This document shows, one piece after another, positions 1 through 7,463 of a stretch of 40,830 nucleotides of DNA. The DNA is from an uncultured Alphaproteobacteria bacterium (lineage in GTDB: Bacteria; Pseudomonadota; Alphaproteobacteria; UBA8366; GCA-2717185): the NCBI GenBank assembly GCA_943788635.1, contig CALSRA010000044.1, positions 1 through 40,830 on the forward strand, read 5' to 3'. The position numbers and the translations under genes are program-made. The notes below the pieces were generated by a model. That model saw only the letters and a program-made list of their open reading frames with translations. It was not told where the DNA came from and did not search any database. How positions within the stretch are numbered: position 1 is the stretch's first letter; every line of letters begins with the position of its first letter.

Positions 1-137
1 AGTTGGCATTCTAACGATACCATCGGAAATGACGCAACACGTCCTCCGCCACGGGGGGGCGTGGATTCAGGGCGTGGTGGTCAGGAGACAAGTGGTGGGC
101 AACGCCAATAGAGTAAAAATTGAATTACAGGAAGGCG

Positions 138-782
138 TCAGATCGCAAAGTAATCCGTATCTTCCTGTTCGGCCGTTGTACCGGCAACGCCTTGCGGGGC
201 CTGATTGGCGCGGGCAAGCTCTTCACGTTCGCGCAGGGTCCGTTCGTAATTTTCCATTGCGGTTGTGATATTGCGGCTCAGCAGTTTCGGGGTGACGGGT
301 TTGGCCATAACCTCGGTCAGTCCCACCCGGCTGATTTCCAGAATACGTTCTTTTTCGGTGTAGCTTGTCATGACGATGATCGGAAGGTTCGGATTCGGTG
401 ATTGCGGGTTTTGCCGGACCTGGCGCGTGAACTCCAGGCCGTTCATTGGCGCCATTTCAAGATCGGTAATGACGAGGTCAGGTGTTTCCTTGAGCAGCCG
501 CCGTATGGCATCGCCCCCGTCATCGGCTTCGTCCACATGGGCAACACCAAATGCCAGAAGAATTGATCGAACAAGATGCCGGACGGGGCGATTGTCATCG
601 ACAATCATGACTCTGAAGTTCGGATTGCGGGCAAGGACGCCGGCGATTGGCGACTCCGCTGCGCCTTTCCAGACTTTCTTTTCGGAAGGCTGCGCCATGC
701 GCCGCTGTTCACGTCCCAGGGCACTTTTGTCATAGCCTGTCGCCGTTTTGGTACTTGTTTTGGCTGGCAGCTTTATACTCAT
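138..782 (-). CDS. CheY-like receiver-domain protein (first of two paralogs)
   Basis: A 214-residue protein with one response-regulator receiver domain (about residues 56-178) and no recognisable output domain. Visible receiver residues are the acidic pair D62/D63, the phosphoacceptor D107 in ITDLEM, T139 and K161 before a proline. The first 50 residues are a polar, basic extension of unknown role, and the tail is Ala/Gln/Glu-rich. It should act in a cytoplasmic phosphorelay, but no kinase is nearby and its partner is unknown. It is clearly paralogous to the protein at 2003-2698: both share the order NPN-PI-MT-TEK and LTEV-AKP near the end of the domain. In the ancestral order the two genes were adjacent on the same strand. 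An IS copy now separates them. The ATG at 782 fits the domain boundary. Confidence 0.88.
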   Translation of the reverse strand: MSIKLPAKTSTKTATGYDKSALGREQRRMAQPSEKKVWKGAAESPIAGVLARNPNFRVMIVDDNRPVRHLVRSILLAFGVAHVDEADDGGDAIRRLLKETPDLVITDLEMAPMNGLEFTRQVRQNPQSPNPNLPIIVMTSYTEKERILEISRVGLTEVMAKPVTPKLLSRNITTAMENYERTLREREELARANQAPQGVAGTTAEQEDTDYFAI

Positions 783-1070
783 AAAAATTCGCTTCGCTTT
801 CGCATGAAAACGCCGACCGTACGGCGAATGTTTCCCCGAAAAGCCAACGCCTGAATGCCATGGCGTTGTTCTCGGACCGGTGCTGTTTTCTGATGCGCTA
901 GCGTAATTCCGTGATCGTGAATGATCGAATAAGAATTATGTTTAAATAGTTATTACCCCTGAATCAGAAGAAACGGCGCATCCCTTATTGGTCAGCGCCA
1001 TTTGGCCGTATGGGTGATAAAATGCTCTTGCCCGCTATACGTTAAAAAATACTGACGGCTCAGGTCCTTA

Positions 1071-2002
1071 GTGTCCGGCCCGAAATGAGTTGAGTGATTT
1101 CAGTAAGTTGTGATTCTCTCGTTTGTGTTGAAGCAAATGAGGAGACACAACATGTGGACTGAGATCACCCGCCCGCAGTTTGATCGTTCGAGCCTTCGTT
1201 ACGCAAGCGACTTGACGGATAAGGAGTGGCGTTTGATTTCGCCATTATTGTCCCCGCCGCGTCGATTAGGCCGCCCGCGAACCACGGATTTTCGAGAAGT
1301 GGTGAATGGGATTTTTTATGTGGCGCGCACCGGTTGCCAATGGCGCATGGTGCCCCGGGAATTTCCGCCACGCAGTACGATCCAGCGATATTTTTACGCT
1401 TGGCGCTCGGATGGAACCTTGCACGTCATCAATCGCCAACTGGTGATGTCGATGCGGGAAACCTCTGGGCGCACGACCAGCCCGACCGCCGGGGTGATCG
1501 ACAGCCAGACGGTGAAAACCACGGAAAGCGGCGGTGTTCGGGGCTATGACGCGGGAAAGAAGGTCAAAGGGCGCAAGCGTCATATCGTGACCGACACAGG
1601 CGGCTTTCTGGTCGCCGTCATGGTTCACGCCGCCGATATCCAGGATCGCGACGGCGCGCCCGCGCTGTTGGCGTCGATACGCCACGCCTTTCCCCGGTTG
1701 CGCCATGTTTTCGCCGATGGTGGTTACGCGGGACCGAAGTTGCGCGACGCGCTGGCCAAACTTGGGAAGTGGACCGTGCAGATCGTCAAGCGCTCCGACG
1801 CCGCCAAGGGGTTCGTATTGTTGCCCCGCCGCTGGGTGGTTGAGCGCACCTTCGCTTGGCTCGGTCGTAACCGCCGTCTCGCCAAAGATTTCGAGGAAAC
1901 CATCGAAAGCGCGGAGGCATGGCTCCTGATCGCCAGCATTCAACTGCTCGCCCGACGATTGGCAAGAGCATGAAAACATGGATATCATTTCGAGTCAGAC
2001 TC
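1071..2002 (+). mobile_element. IS5-family insertion sequence, copy 1 (932 bp)
   Basis: The ends carry imperfect inverted repeats, GTGTCCGGCCCGAAATGA on the left and GAGTCTGACTCGAAATGA (reverse complement) on the right, 13 of 18 matching. A 3-bp direct repeat TTA (1068-1070 and 2003-2005) flanks the element, the TNA-type target of IS1031/IS427-like IS5 members. One transposase gene fills it. Reading both copies side by side I saw no base difference from the one at 9952-10883, which implies recent transposition. The right-hand TTA is also the stop codon (TAA on the minus strand) of the receiver gene at 2003-2698, so that gene is not damaged. Confidence 0.93.
1152..1973 (+). CDS. IS5-family DDE transposase, copy 1
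   Basis: A 273-residue transposase. An N-terminal helical DUF4096-like segment (about residues 15-90: LTDKEWRLISPLL, GCQWRMVP) precedes an RNase H-like DDE core. The catalytic positions visible are Asp in GVIDSQTVKT, Asp in VFADGGYAG, and Glu in WVVERTFAWLGRNRRL. I chose the ATG at 1152 because AGGAG lies just upstream (1140-1144). A GTG at 1110 would add 14 residues without a ribosome site. The gene is intact in one frame, so the element is probably active and needs no programmed frameshift. Confidence 0.93.
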   Translation: MWTEITRPQFDRSSLRYASDLTDKEWRLISPLLSPPRRLGRPRTTDFREVVNGIFYVARTGCQWRMVPREFPPRSTIQRYFYAWRSDGTLHVINRQLVMSMRETSGRTTSPTAGVIDSQTVKTTESGGVRGYDAGKKVKGRKRHIVTDTGGFLVAVMVHAADIQDRDGAPALLASIRHAFPRLRHVFADGGYAGPKLRDALAKLGKWTVQIVKRSDAAKGFVLLPRRWVVERTFAWLGRNRRLAKDFEETIESAEAWLLIASIQLLARRLARA

Positions 2003-2698
2003 TTAGATTTTATCGTCGGGAATTCCGGTGCTGGCACCGCCGCCCTGATTGCGAAGAGCGACAACAACGTTCCGGCACAACATACTTGGGGATATTGGTT
2101 TTGCAACGACTTCGGTTAATCCGGCTGCCCGTAATTCAACAATCCGGCCCTTCTCCGTGAAACCGGTCATCATGACGATTGGAATGTTCGGGTTTGGCAA
2201 TCGTTGGTTCTTGCGGATCAACCGGCTGAGCTCAATGCCATCAAGCGGCATCATCTGGACGTCAGAGATAAGCAGATCTGGATTGTTATTCTGAATTGCC
2301 ACCAGAGCATCGGCACCATCGGATGCATCGATAAATTCACGAACGCCACTGGCACCGAGGATTGAACGCACCAGCAGTCGTGTTGGCCCGCAATCATCCA
2401 CGACCAGGACTTTGAGGTCCGGGTTCTCATTGGTGATTTCAGTCAGCAGGGCGGTATAATCCTGTTGCCGCTCGCCACCGGGCGCATTTGATTGTCTTTT
2501 TTTGCGTCGCTGCATCCGTCGTTGCGCTCTCGCCGCGATCGGAGTCAGTTTGGTCTTTACATCGGCGCTGAGGGAAACCGGAGGTGTCGTTTCCGGTGCT
2601 TCCGTTTCGCTCTGTGACCCTGCTGTTTTGGCCGGTTCCACGCCGCTTTCGTCAATTTTTTTCTCAGTATCTGTATCGATATTCGTATCGGCTGACAT
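2003..2698 (-). CDS. CheY-like receiver-domain protein (second paralog)
   Basis: A 231-residue protein with a long N-terminal extension and a single receiver domain (about residues 95-218). D101/D102, phosphoacceptor D146 in LISDVQM, T178 and K200 are all present. The extension is acidic to about residue 40, then strongly basic at 59-70 (RRMQRRKKRQ), which could bind nucleic acid or a partner; that is speculation. No output domain is seen. It is paralogous to 138-782. Its stop codon coincides with the 3-bp target duplication of IS copy 1. Joining the two flanks restores an uninterrupted end ...DDKI-stop, so the insertion spared the coding sequence but removed the natural downstream region. 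Confidence 0.88.
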   Translation of the reverse strand: MSADTNIDTDTEKKIDESGVEPAKTAGSQSETEAPETTPPVSLSADVKTKLTPIAARAQRRMQRRKKRQSNAPGGERQQDYTALLTEITNENPDLKVLVVDDCGPTRLLVRSILGASGVREFIDASDGADALVAIQNNNPDLLISDVQMMPLDGIELSRLIRKNQRLPNPNIPIVMMTGFTEKGRIVELRAAGLTEVVAKPISPSMLCRNVVVALRNQGGGASTGIPDDKI

Positions 2699-2809
2699 CG
2701 TTTAGATCCCTGGATGCTGTTGTCGTATTTGTCTGTCGTCTTTCTCTAGTTCTCGCGAAAGTTATCAGGTTGACGAAACGTTAATAACCCCCCAATGGTG
2801 TACAAAAAA

Positions 2810-2837
2810 TTAATAACCATTTGATATTAATATCAAA
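2810..2837. promoter_or_regulatory. AT-rich palindrome between tonB and receiver gene, putative operator
   Basis: A perfect 18-bp palindrome TTTGATATTAATATCAAA lies at 2820-2837 in the gap between the 3' end of tonB and the start of the receiver gene. Just before it the 9-mer TTAATAACC occurs twice (2781-2789 and 2810-2818), 29 bp apart. The palindrome resembles part of the motif at 9691-9703 (TTATTAATATC) in front of the iron regulator. It could be an operator for the leftward receiver gene. No regulator can be assigned from sequence alone. Confidence 0.35.
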
Positions 2838-2874
2838 AAATGATAAAATTTTATCTAGTTTCATCGTCGTGCGA

Positions 2875-3874
2875 TCAACTGTTTCCCCTGAGTGAAAATT
2901 CGACGGGTACGGTGACGTCCAGATATCCGCCCTTCATCGAAGCCGAAAATTTCGGGAGAGGCACCGCGCGCTTCAGCATCGCGGTCGCTTCGGCATCCAG
3001 CACGGCGTAGCCGGAACTTTTACGGATACTGAAATCAAGAATGATTCCGTCTCGGGTGACGCGGAAATACAGGTGGACAACGCCTTGCATGCGTTTTCGC
3101 CGGGCATCCTTGGGATAGGTCTTGTTTCGATCCAGCCAGTATCGCAACTGGCTCATATAATCCCGCGATGGATTGCCGACCGCGCCGCCGCCCGGCAGGC
3201 TGGCAATATCGCTACCCTGCCGGACCGGGGTTACCGGCACCTGTCCCGATCCTGTATTCGCCGCTGTCGTCGTCTGTTCCGAAACGTTCGGGGCCGTTTT
3301 GGTGACGGGTGTCTCGGGCGGGGCCACTGATGCTGTCACCGCGGCGCGCCGTGGCGGCGTGGCGGCAACCGTTGTCGGGGCAGGCGGGACAGCGCGCGGC
3401 GGTATGGTGGGCTTGCGCGCTGCCGGACGGGGCCGGGGGGGGGACGACGACAGGCGCTTTTACTGCGATCACGTCGACGGGTGCCGCCACCAGGGCCGCG
3501 ACAGCGGATAGGGGCGAAAAAGACGCGGCTTCTGTCGGTGCGGCTGTCGTGGCTGTCGCGGCAACCGGCATGGCCGCAATTTCGGGCGCTGTGTCGGCCT
3601 GCTCGATTTCAGGAACCGCCGGTTGCGCCGCGAGAATTTGTGGTGCCGCGTCGGTTGGAACCGGTTCCGGTGTCGCGACCGCTTCGGTTTCGCTGCCGGC
3701 GCGGGCAGCAGTCATGGCAAGGGAAACGGTGATCCCGCCATTGCCCGTCGCGGCTGCCCCGTCTGGCAGCGCCATCGGGAGCCGTGCGAACACGGCGGCG
3801 TGCACGGCAAGTGCCGCCAGCAGCGCAATGACACCGTGACGGGCGCGCAGTAGGGACCGGCTATCACGCGTCAC
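2875..3874 (-). pseudogene. tonB: TonB energy transducer, frameshifted at a nine-base homopolymer
   Basis: TonB spans the periplasm and carries ExbB/ExbD energy to outer-membrane receptors. The 5' frame starts at ATG 3874 and gives a short basic N-terminus, one membrane anchor (about residues 14-34) and an Ala/Pro/Val-rich periplasmic stretch. It then runs into C9 (G9 on the plus strand, 3435-3443) and leaves the frame. One base fewer would continue into RPRPAARKPTIPPRAVPPAP, a typical TonB proline-rich linker, and then into the C-terminal TonB domain (YMSQLRYWLDRNKTYPKDAR, later SSGYAVLDAEA and VPVEFSLRG). The restored protein would have about 330 residues. As written, the first frame ends at 3212 without the receptor-binding domain. 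The cause could be true mutation, slippage-based phase variation, or a homopolymer sequencing error. It is the last gene of the iron-uptake arm, 30 bp after the DUF2218 gene. Confidence 0.85.
3435..3443. repeat. G9 homopolymer inside tonB
   Basis: Nine consecutive G on the plus strand, read as CCC CCC CC within proline codons of tonB. Eight would keep both halves of tonB in one frame. Runs of this length are prone to slippage in replication and transcription, and to miscounting in sequencing. Confidence 0.9.
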
Positions 3875-3904
3875 GGTGATGCGCCCCTGTTATCGGGAGA
3901 GGCC

Positions 3905-4252
3905 TCAGGCATGTCTCTGCGCATCGGGGACCAGTTCGTTGCGGATGGCTGCGGGCAGGTCTTCCGGCAACCCGGTTTGCCACGCAATTGCGATATCCTC
4001 GCGCCAGGCGAAGCGCTGCATGTGATTGTCGACAATACCCTGCATGACCACCAGCCCCTCCATCGTGGCCGACTGGCAATAGATGGCGAGGGTGTCCCCT
4101 TCGGCGGTCATGTGGCACAGCCCCGGCGGGAACTCGACACGACCGGCTGCGGCGTCAAATTCCGACGGTACCTTGTGGGCAAAATGTTTGCACAATTGCT
4201 GCAGATACCGGCTCGCCTTTTCCGTTCTGATGATTGCATGAGACTCAGCCAT
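3905..4252 (-). CDS. DUF2218 family protein
   Basis: A 115-residue soluble protein of the DUF2218 family, recognised by its N-terminal block ASRYLQQLCKHFAHKVP followed by a short beta-rich segment (VEFPPGLCHMTAEGDTLAIYC) and a C-terminal helix. The family is small, of unknown biochemistry, and often encoded inside siderophore or iron-uptake operons, as here between the iron ABC ATPase and tonB. There is no signal peptide or membrane segment, so it is probably cytoplasmic. It contains several His and two Cys residues that might bind metal or haem, but no recognised site. The start ATG at 4252 leaves 38 bp to the ATPase stop. Confidence 0.85.
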   Translation of the reverse strand: MAESHAIIRTEKASRYLQQLCKHFAHKVPSEFDAAAGRVEFPPGLCHMTAEGDTLAIYCQSATMEGLVVMQGIVDNHMQRFAWREDIAIAWQTGLPEDLPAAIRNELVPDAQRHA

Positions 4253-4290
4253 GGTTCACTCCCTCGATACGGTCGATTGGAAATTTTGAA

Positions 4291-5103
4291 TTAGAAATGT
4301 TGCGTTCCGGCCATGCCGTAGTCGTCCGCCGCTGCAACGCTGTCCGTGACGACAAAGGGCTTGCCCTGCGAACAGGTTTCGATGCGGCCTTCAATCCGGT
4401 AGGCCGCGCGCAGCACGTCCGGCGTCATCGCATCCGATGGCGGCCCGAAGGCAAGGCGCCGGCCCGCGCCAAACAGCGCGATATAATCGCAATAGCGAAG
4501 CGCGAAGTTGATATCGTGCAGCGCCATGAGGCACAGCCCGTCACGCTCGCTGATGATATTCCTGATGACGTTCAGCACGCCAATCTGCCAGCGCAGGTCG
4601 AGCGCACTTGTCGGCTCATCCAGCAATAGAAGAGCAGGTTTGCGCACAACGACCTGGGCAAGGCCGACCATCTGCCGCTGCCCGCCGGATAGCGCATTCA
4701 GGCGGTGGAAGGCGAGGTGGCGTATGCCGAGCCGGTCGAAGGTTTCTTCCGTCGCGCCCTCAACCGCGGCCGTCGACAGGTCCGGCCGGACCGCGCGACA
4801 GGCACTGATGACGGCTTCATAGGCGACGAGTGTCGTCGGCTGCGGCAGTTCCTGTGGCAGGTATCCGATCAACCCGACCCGGCGCAGGAAGGACATCCCC
4901 TGCAGCGGCTCGCCATCAATATGTACGGTGCCGGAATAGCGGCCGGTCCCGGCCAGCGCACGCAAGAGGGTGGATTTCCCGGCGCCGTTGGGCCCCAGGA
5001 TGCCGACCAGTGACCCGGCCGGGATTTCCGGAAGGCTGACGCGTTCCAGTACGGTTTTTTCACCATATCGAAGGCTAAGGTTGTCGACGGTGAGGGTGGT
5101 CAT
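4291..5103 (-). CDS. Iron/siderophore ABC transporter ATP-binding protein
   Basis: A 270-residue FecE/FepC-type ATPase powering inner-membrane import of ferric chelates or haem. Walker A is GPNGAGKS (37-44), the Q-loop is Gln84, the signature LSGGQRQ starts at 138, Walker B is LLLLDEP (158-164) and the switch histidine is H196. All catalytic elements look intact. It overlaps the permease gene upstream by 4 bp (ATGA arrangement at 5100-5103), so translation is probably coupled. The substrate cannot be told from the ATPase. Confidence 0.93.
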   Translation of the reverse strand: MTTLTVDNLSLRYGEKTVLERVSLPEIPAGSLVGILGPNGAGKSTLLRALAGTGRYSGTVHIDGEPLQGMSFLRRVGLIGYLPQELPQPTTLVAYEAVISACRAVRPDLSTAAVEGATEETFDRLGIRHLAFHRLNALSGGQRQMVGLAQVVVRKPALLLLDEPTSALDLRWQIGVLNVIRNIISERDGLCLMALHDINFALRYCDYIALFGAGRRLAFGPPSDAMTPDVLRAAYRIEGRIETCSQGKPFVVTDSVAAADDYGMAGTQHF

Positions 5104-6188
5104 TGCGGCCGCCGTTTCTGCGCCAGCAACAGGCCAAGAAAAAGTGGGATGCCGATCAGTGCGGTGACAATCCCGTCGGGAATGAGAATGCCCGGCACGA
5201 TGGACTTGCTGGCAATGGATGCGCCAGACAGGATGAACGCGCCGGCAAGGGCAGAGCCGGGCAGGTAGAAACGGTGATCCTCCCCGAAGGCCAGCCGGGC
5301 GATATGCGGACCGACCAGCCCGATGAAGCCGATCACGCCGGTGAAGGCGACGGCGACGGCGGTCAGGACACTGACCCGCAACAGCACGATCAGGCGCAGC
5401 CGTTCCACCGAAACGCCGAAACTGATGGCGTAGCTTTCACCGCCGCGTAACGCGGTCATTTTCCATACCTGTCTGATCGATAGTGGCAGGCAGATGGCGA
5501 AGACTGCGGTAATGATGGCGAGCTTTTCCCAGGTCGCCCGGGCGAGGCTGCCCATGGTCCAGAACACGATCTGCTGCAGGCTGTCGCTATCGGCGACAAA
5601 CTGGATCAGCGAGATCAGCGCCTGCAGCGCAAACACCATGGCGATGCCGAACAGCACCACGGTATCTACGGTGGCGCCATAGGCGCGCGACAGCGTCTGG
5701 ATCAGCAGAATCGATGCGACCGCGCCGACAAAGGCGCAGACCGGCACGATGTAGTTTTCGGGGATGCCGAGCGGACCGGCAAGATCGAAGACGATTGCCA
5801 GTGACGCGCCGAGCGTTGCGGCGTACATCACGCCCAGGGTGGAGGGGCTGGCGAGCGAATTATTCAGGACCGTCTGCATTTCCGCCCCGGCGAGGCCGAG
5901 ACAGGCGCCCACGATGGCGGCCATCAGGGCATAGGGCAGCCGCACGTCCCATATGATGATGCGTTCGGCGATCGGCAGTGTTGCCGGGTCAAATATCCCG
6001 GTGATCACCGTGCCGATATCGAGCCCTGCAGGACCATTGGCGATATTGCAGAGAACCGAGGCGACCAGAAGGATCGTCAGAACCGTAAGCCACAGGACGC
6101 GCCGAAACACGAACCGGCGGTACCCCGTGGCCAGCGACTCGCGGTGCTGTGGCGCGGCGGAAGCGCCGGGTTCGGCCAGCGCACTCAT
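5100..6188 (-). CDS. FecCD-family iron chelate ABC transporter permease
   Basis: A 362-residue polytopic inner-membrane protein of the FecCD/BtuC family. Hydrophobic segments begin at about residue 28 and repeat through to the end. Family landmarks are GACLGLAGAEMQTVLNN (about residues 95-112), where the usual motif is GxxLxxxGxxxQ, then TGVIGFIGLVGPHIAR late in the protein (the loop contacting the ATPase) and a C-terminal TALIGIPLFL. It normally works as a homodimer with the ATPase encoded next to it. It overlaps the binding-protein gene by 4 bp (6185-6188) and the ATPase gene by 4 bp, so the three form one transcriptional unit. Confidence 0.93.
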   Translation of the reverse strand: MSALAEPGASAAPQHRESLATGYRRFVFRRVLWLTVLTILLVASVLCNIANGPAGLDIGTVITGIFDPATLPIAERIIIWDVRLPYALMAAIVGACLGLAGAEMQTVLNNSLASPSTLGVMYAATLGASLAIVFDLAGPLGIPENYIVPVCAFVGAVASILLIQTLSRAYGATVDTVVLFGIAMVFALQALISLIQFVADSDSLQQIVFWTMGSLARATWEKLAIITAVFAICLPLSIRQVWKMTALRGGESYAISFGVSVERLRLIVLLRVSVLTAVAVAFTGVIGFIGLVGPHIARLAFGEDHRFYLPGSALAGAFILSGASIASKSIVPGILIPDGIVTALIGIPLFLGLLLAQKRRPQ

Positions 6189-7330
6189 TGCGGACGACCC
6201 GGTTCGAGGCCGATCCAGTAAACGCCGTCTACCGGGAAGGGCTGGAAGCGGTTGAAGTAGGTTTCCAACGTTTGGCGCGGTGACAGGTCGCGGAATTTTT
6301 CAGGATGCAGCCATTTCGCCATCGCCTGTACGGCGACGACATTCATCGGTGTGTTGTAGAAGTGATGCCAGATCGAATAGGCCCGGCCCGATTGAATGGC
6401 GCTGAGCTGGGCAATGCCCAGCCGATTCGTTGCTTTCGCCAGCGAGCCGCGCGCCAGAGTTTCATCGGCACTGGCGCCAAGGACGATCCGCTTGGCTGCT
6501 GCATCGGGCTTCGTTGCGGAACCGATGGCCGTGCCGATATAAAAATCCGGCTGGTTGACCAGCAGGTATTCCAGACTGACCATGCCATGGGTGCCGGGAA
6601 TTTTTTCACCGACGAGGTTTGTACCGCCCGCCCATTCGATGAACCGGCCCATCATGTGCCGCCCTATCGCCTCGCAACAGGAATCGCGCAGCCCGACACG
6701 ACTTTCCATGAAGACCGTCGGCCGTGACGTGACGCCGGCCAAGCGGTCGCGGACCAGGTTTATTTGTGGTGTGTAGAATTCCAGAAACTCGCGGGCCTCG
6801 TTTTCCCGACCCATCAGTTTTGCCAGCAGCGCAATGCTCCGGGGCGTGTTCACCAGGGGATCAATACGGAAATCGATGATGACGACGGGGATGCCCGCGG
6901 CATCCAGCTTGTCGAGAATGTCCTTGTTCCGGGCATTGGGGCCATGGGCGCTGTTCAGGCCAAAGATCGCAACCTCGGGCCGGGTCGTAATCGCGGTCTC
7001 CAGGCTGAAGGATTCAGCGCCGTTCCGCCCTATGGTCGGGATGTCGTCAATCGCGGGAAAGCGCTTCCGATACTGGCTGTAGCTGGCGGGGTCGAACTGT
7101 TTGAAGTCACTCATCATGCCCGCGACCCATCGGATCGGGTTCTTCCGGTCCAGAATCGCGATGCTGGGCAGGAAGCGGCCTTCGCCCAGGATCATGCGGG
7201 TGACCGGCACTTGAACCCGAACATCGCGGCCCGCGATGTCGGATAGCGTGACGGTTTCCCCGGCGGCAAGCGACGATGGCAGAACCGCGATGGCGGCGAT
7301 TGCCAGTAGAGTGGAGATGGCACGCTTCAT
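6185..7330 (-). CDS. Periplasmic iron-chelate binding protein (FecB/FepB type)
   Basis: A 381-residue class III substrate-binding protein. Residues 1-23 form a Sec signal peptide (basic start, hydrophobic core, Ala-Ala-Gly cut site). Then comes TVTLSDIAGRDVRV, the usual opening of this family, and two lobes joined by a long helix. It should deliver a ferric siderophore or haem from the periplasm to the permease. There is a paired Cys (DSCCEA) in the second half and no lipobox. A good ribosome site (AAAGGAA) precedes the ATG at 7330. It is the first gene of the ABC unit and is separated from the receptor gene by 133 bp containing a strong hairpin. Confidence 0.9.
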   Translation of the reverse strand: MKRAISTLLAIAAIAVLPSSLAAGETVTLSDIAGRDVRVQVPVTRMILGEGRFLPSIAILDRKNPIRWVAGMMSDFKQFDPASYSQYRKRFPAIDDIPTIGRNGAESFSLETAITTRPEVAIFGLNSAHGPNARNKDILDKLDAAGIPVVIIDFRIDPLVNTPRSIALLAKLMGRENEAREFLEFYTPQINLVRDRLAGVTSRPTVFMESRVGLRDSCCEAIGRHMMGRFIEWAGGTNLVGEKIPGTHGMVSLEYLLVNQPDFYIGTAIGSATKPDAAAKRIVLGASADETLARGSLAKATNRLGIAQLSAIQSGRAYSIWHHFYNTPMNVVAVQAMAKWLHPEKFRDLSPRQTLETYFNRFQPFPVDGVYWIGLEPGRPQ

Positions 7331-7411
7331 TAGGGTTCCTTTGGATAAAGATGGCGTGATACGAGGCCGATGTGGCGGTTTCGTGTGTCGATGGTCCGGA
7401 AACGGAAACGA

Positions 7412-7439
7412 CGAATGGGCGAAATCAATCGCCCATTCG
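7412..7439. terminator. Perfect 10-bp hairpin between receptor and binding-protein genes
   Basis: CGAATGGGCG (7412-7421), an 8-nt loop, then CGCCCATTCG (7430-7439) form a perfect stem 25 bp after the receptor stop on the minus strand. There is no clear run of T after it. It may therefore be a partial terminator or an mRNA-stabilising element that lowers expression of the ABC genes relative to the receptor, rather than a full stop. Confidence 0.5.
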
Positions 7440-7463
7440 CCGGAAACCGTGGTTCCAGCCGGG

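Noticed and set aside
29..735. Plus-strand open frames over the first receiver gene
   Set aside because: They are shadows of the minus-strand gene, with no start signals or recognisable domains.
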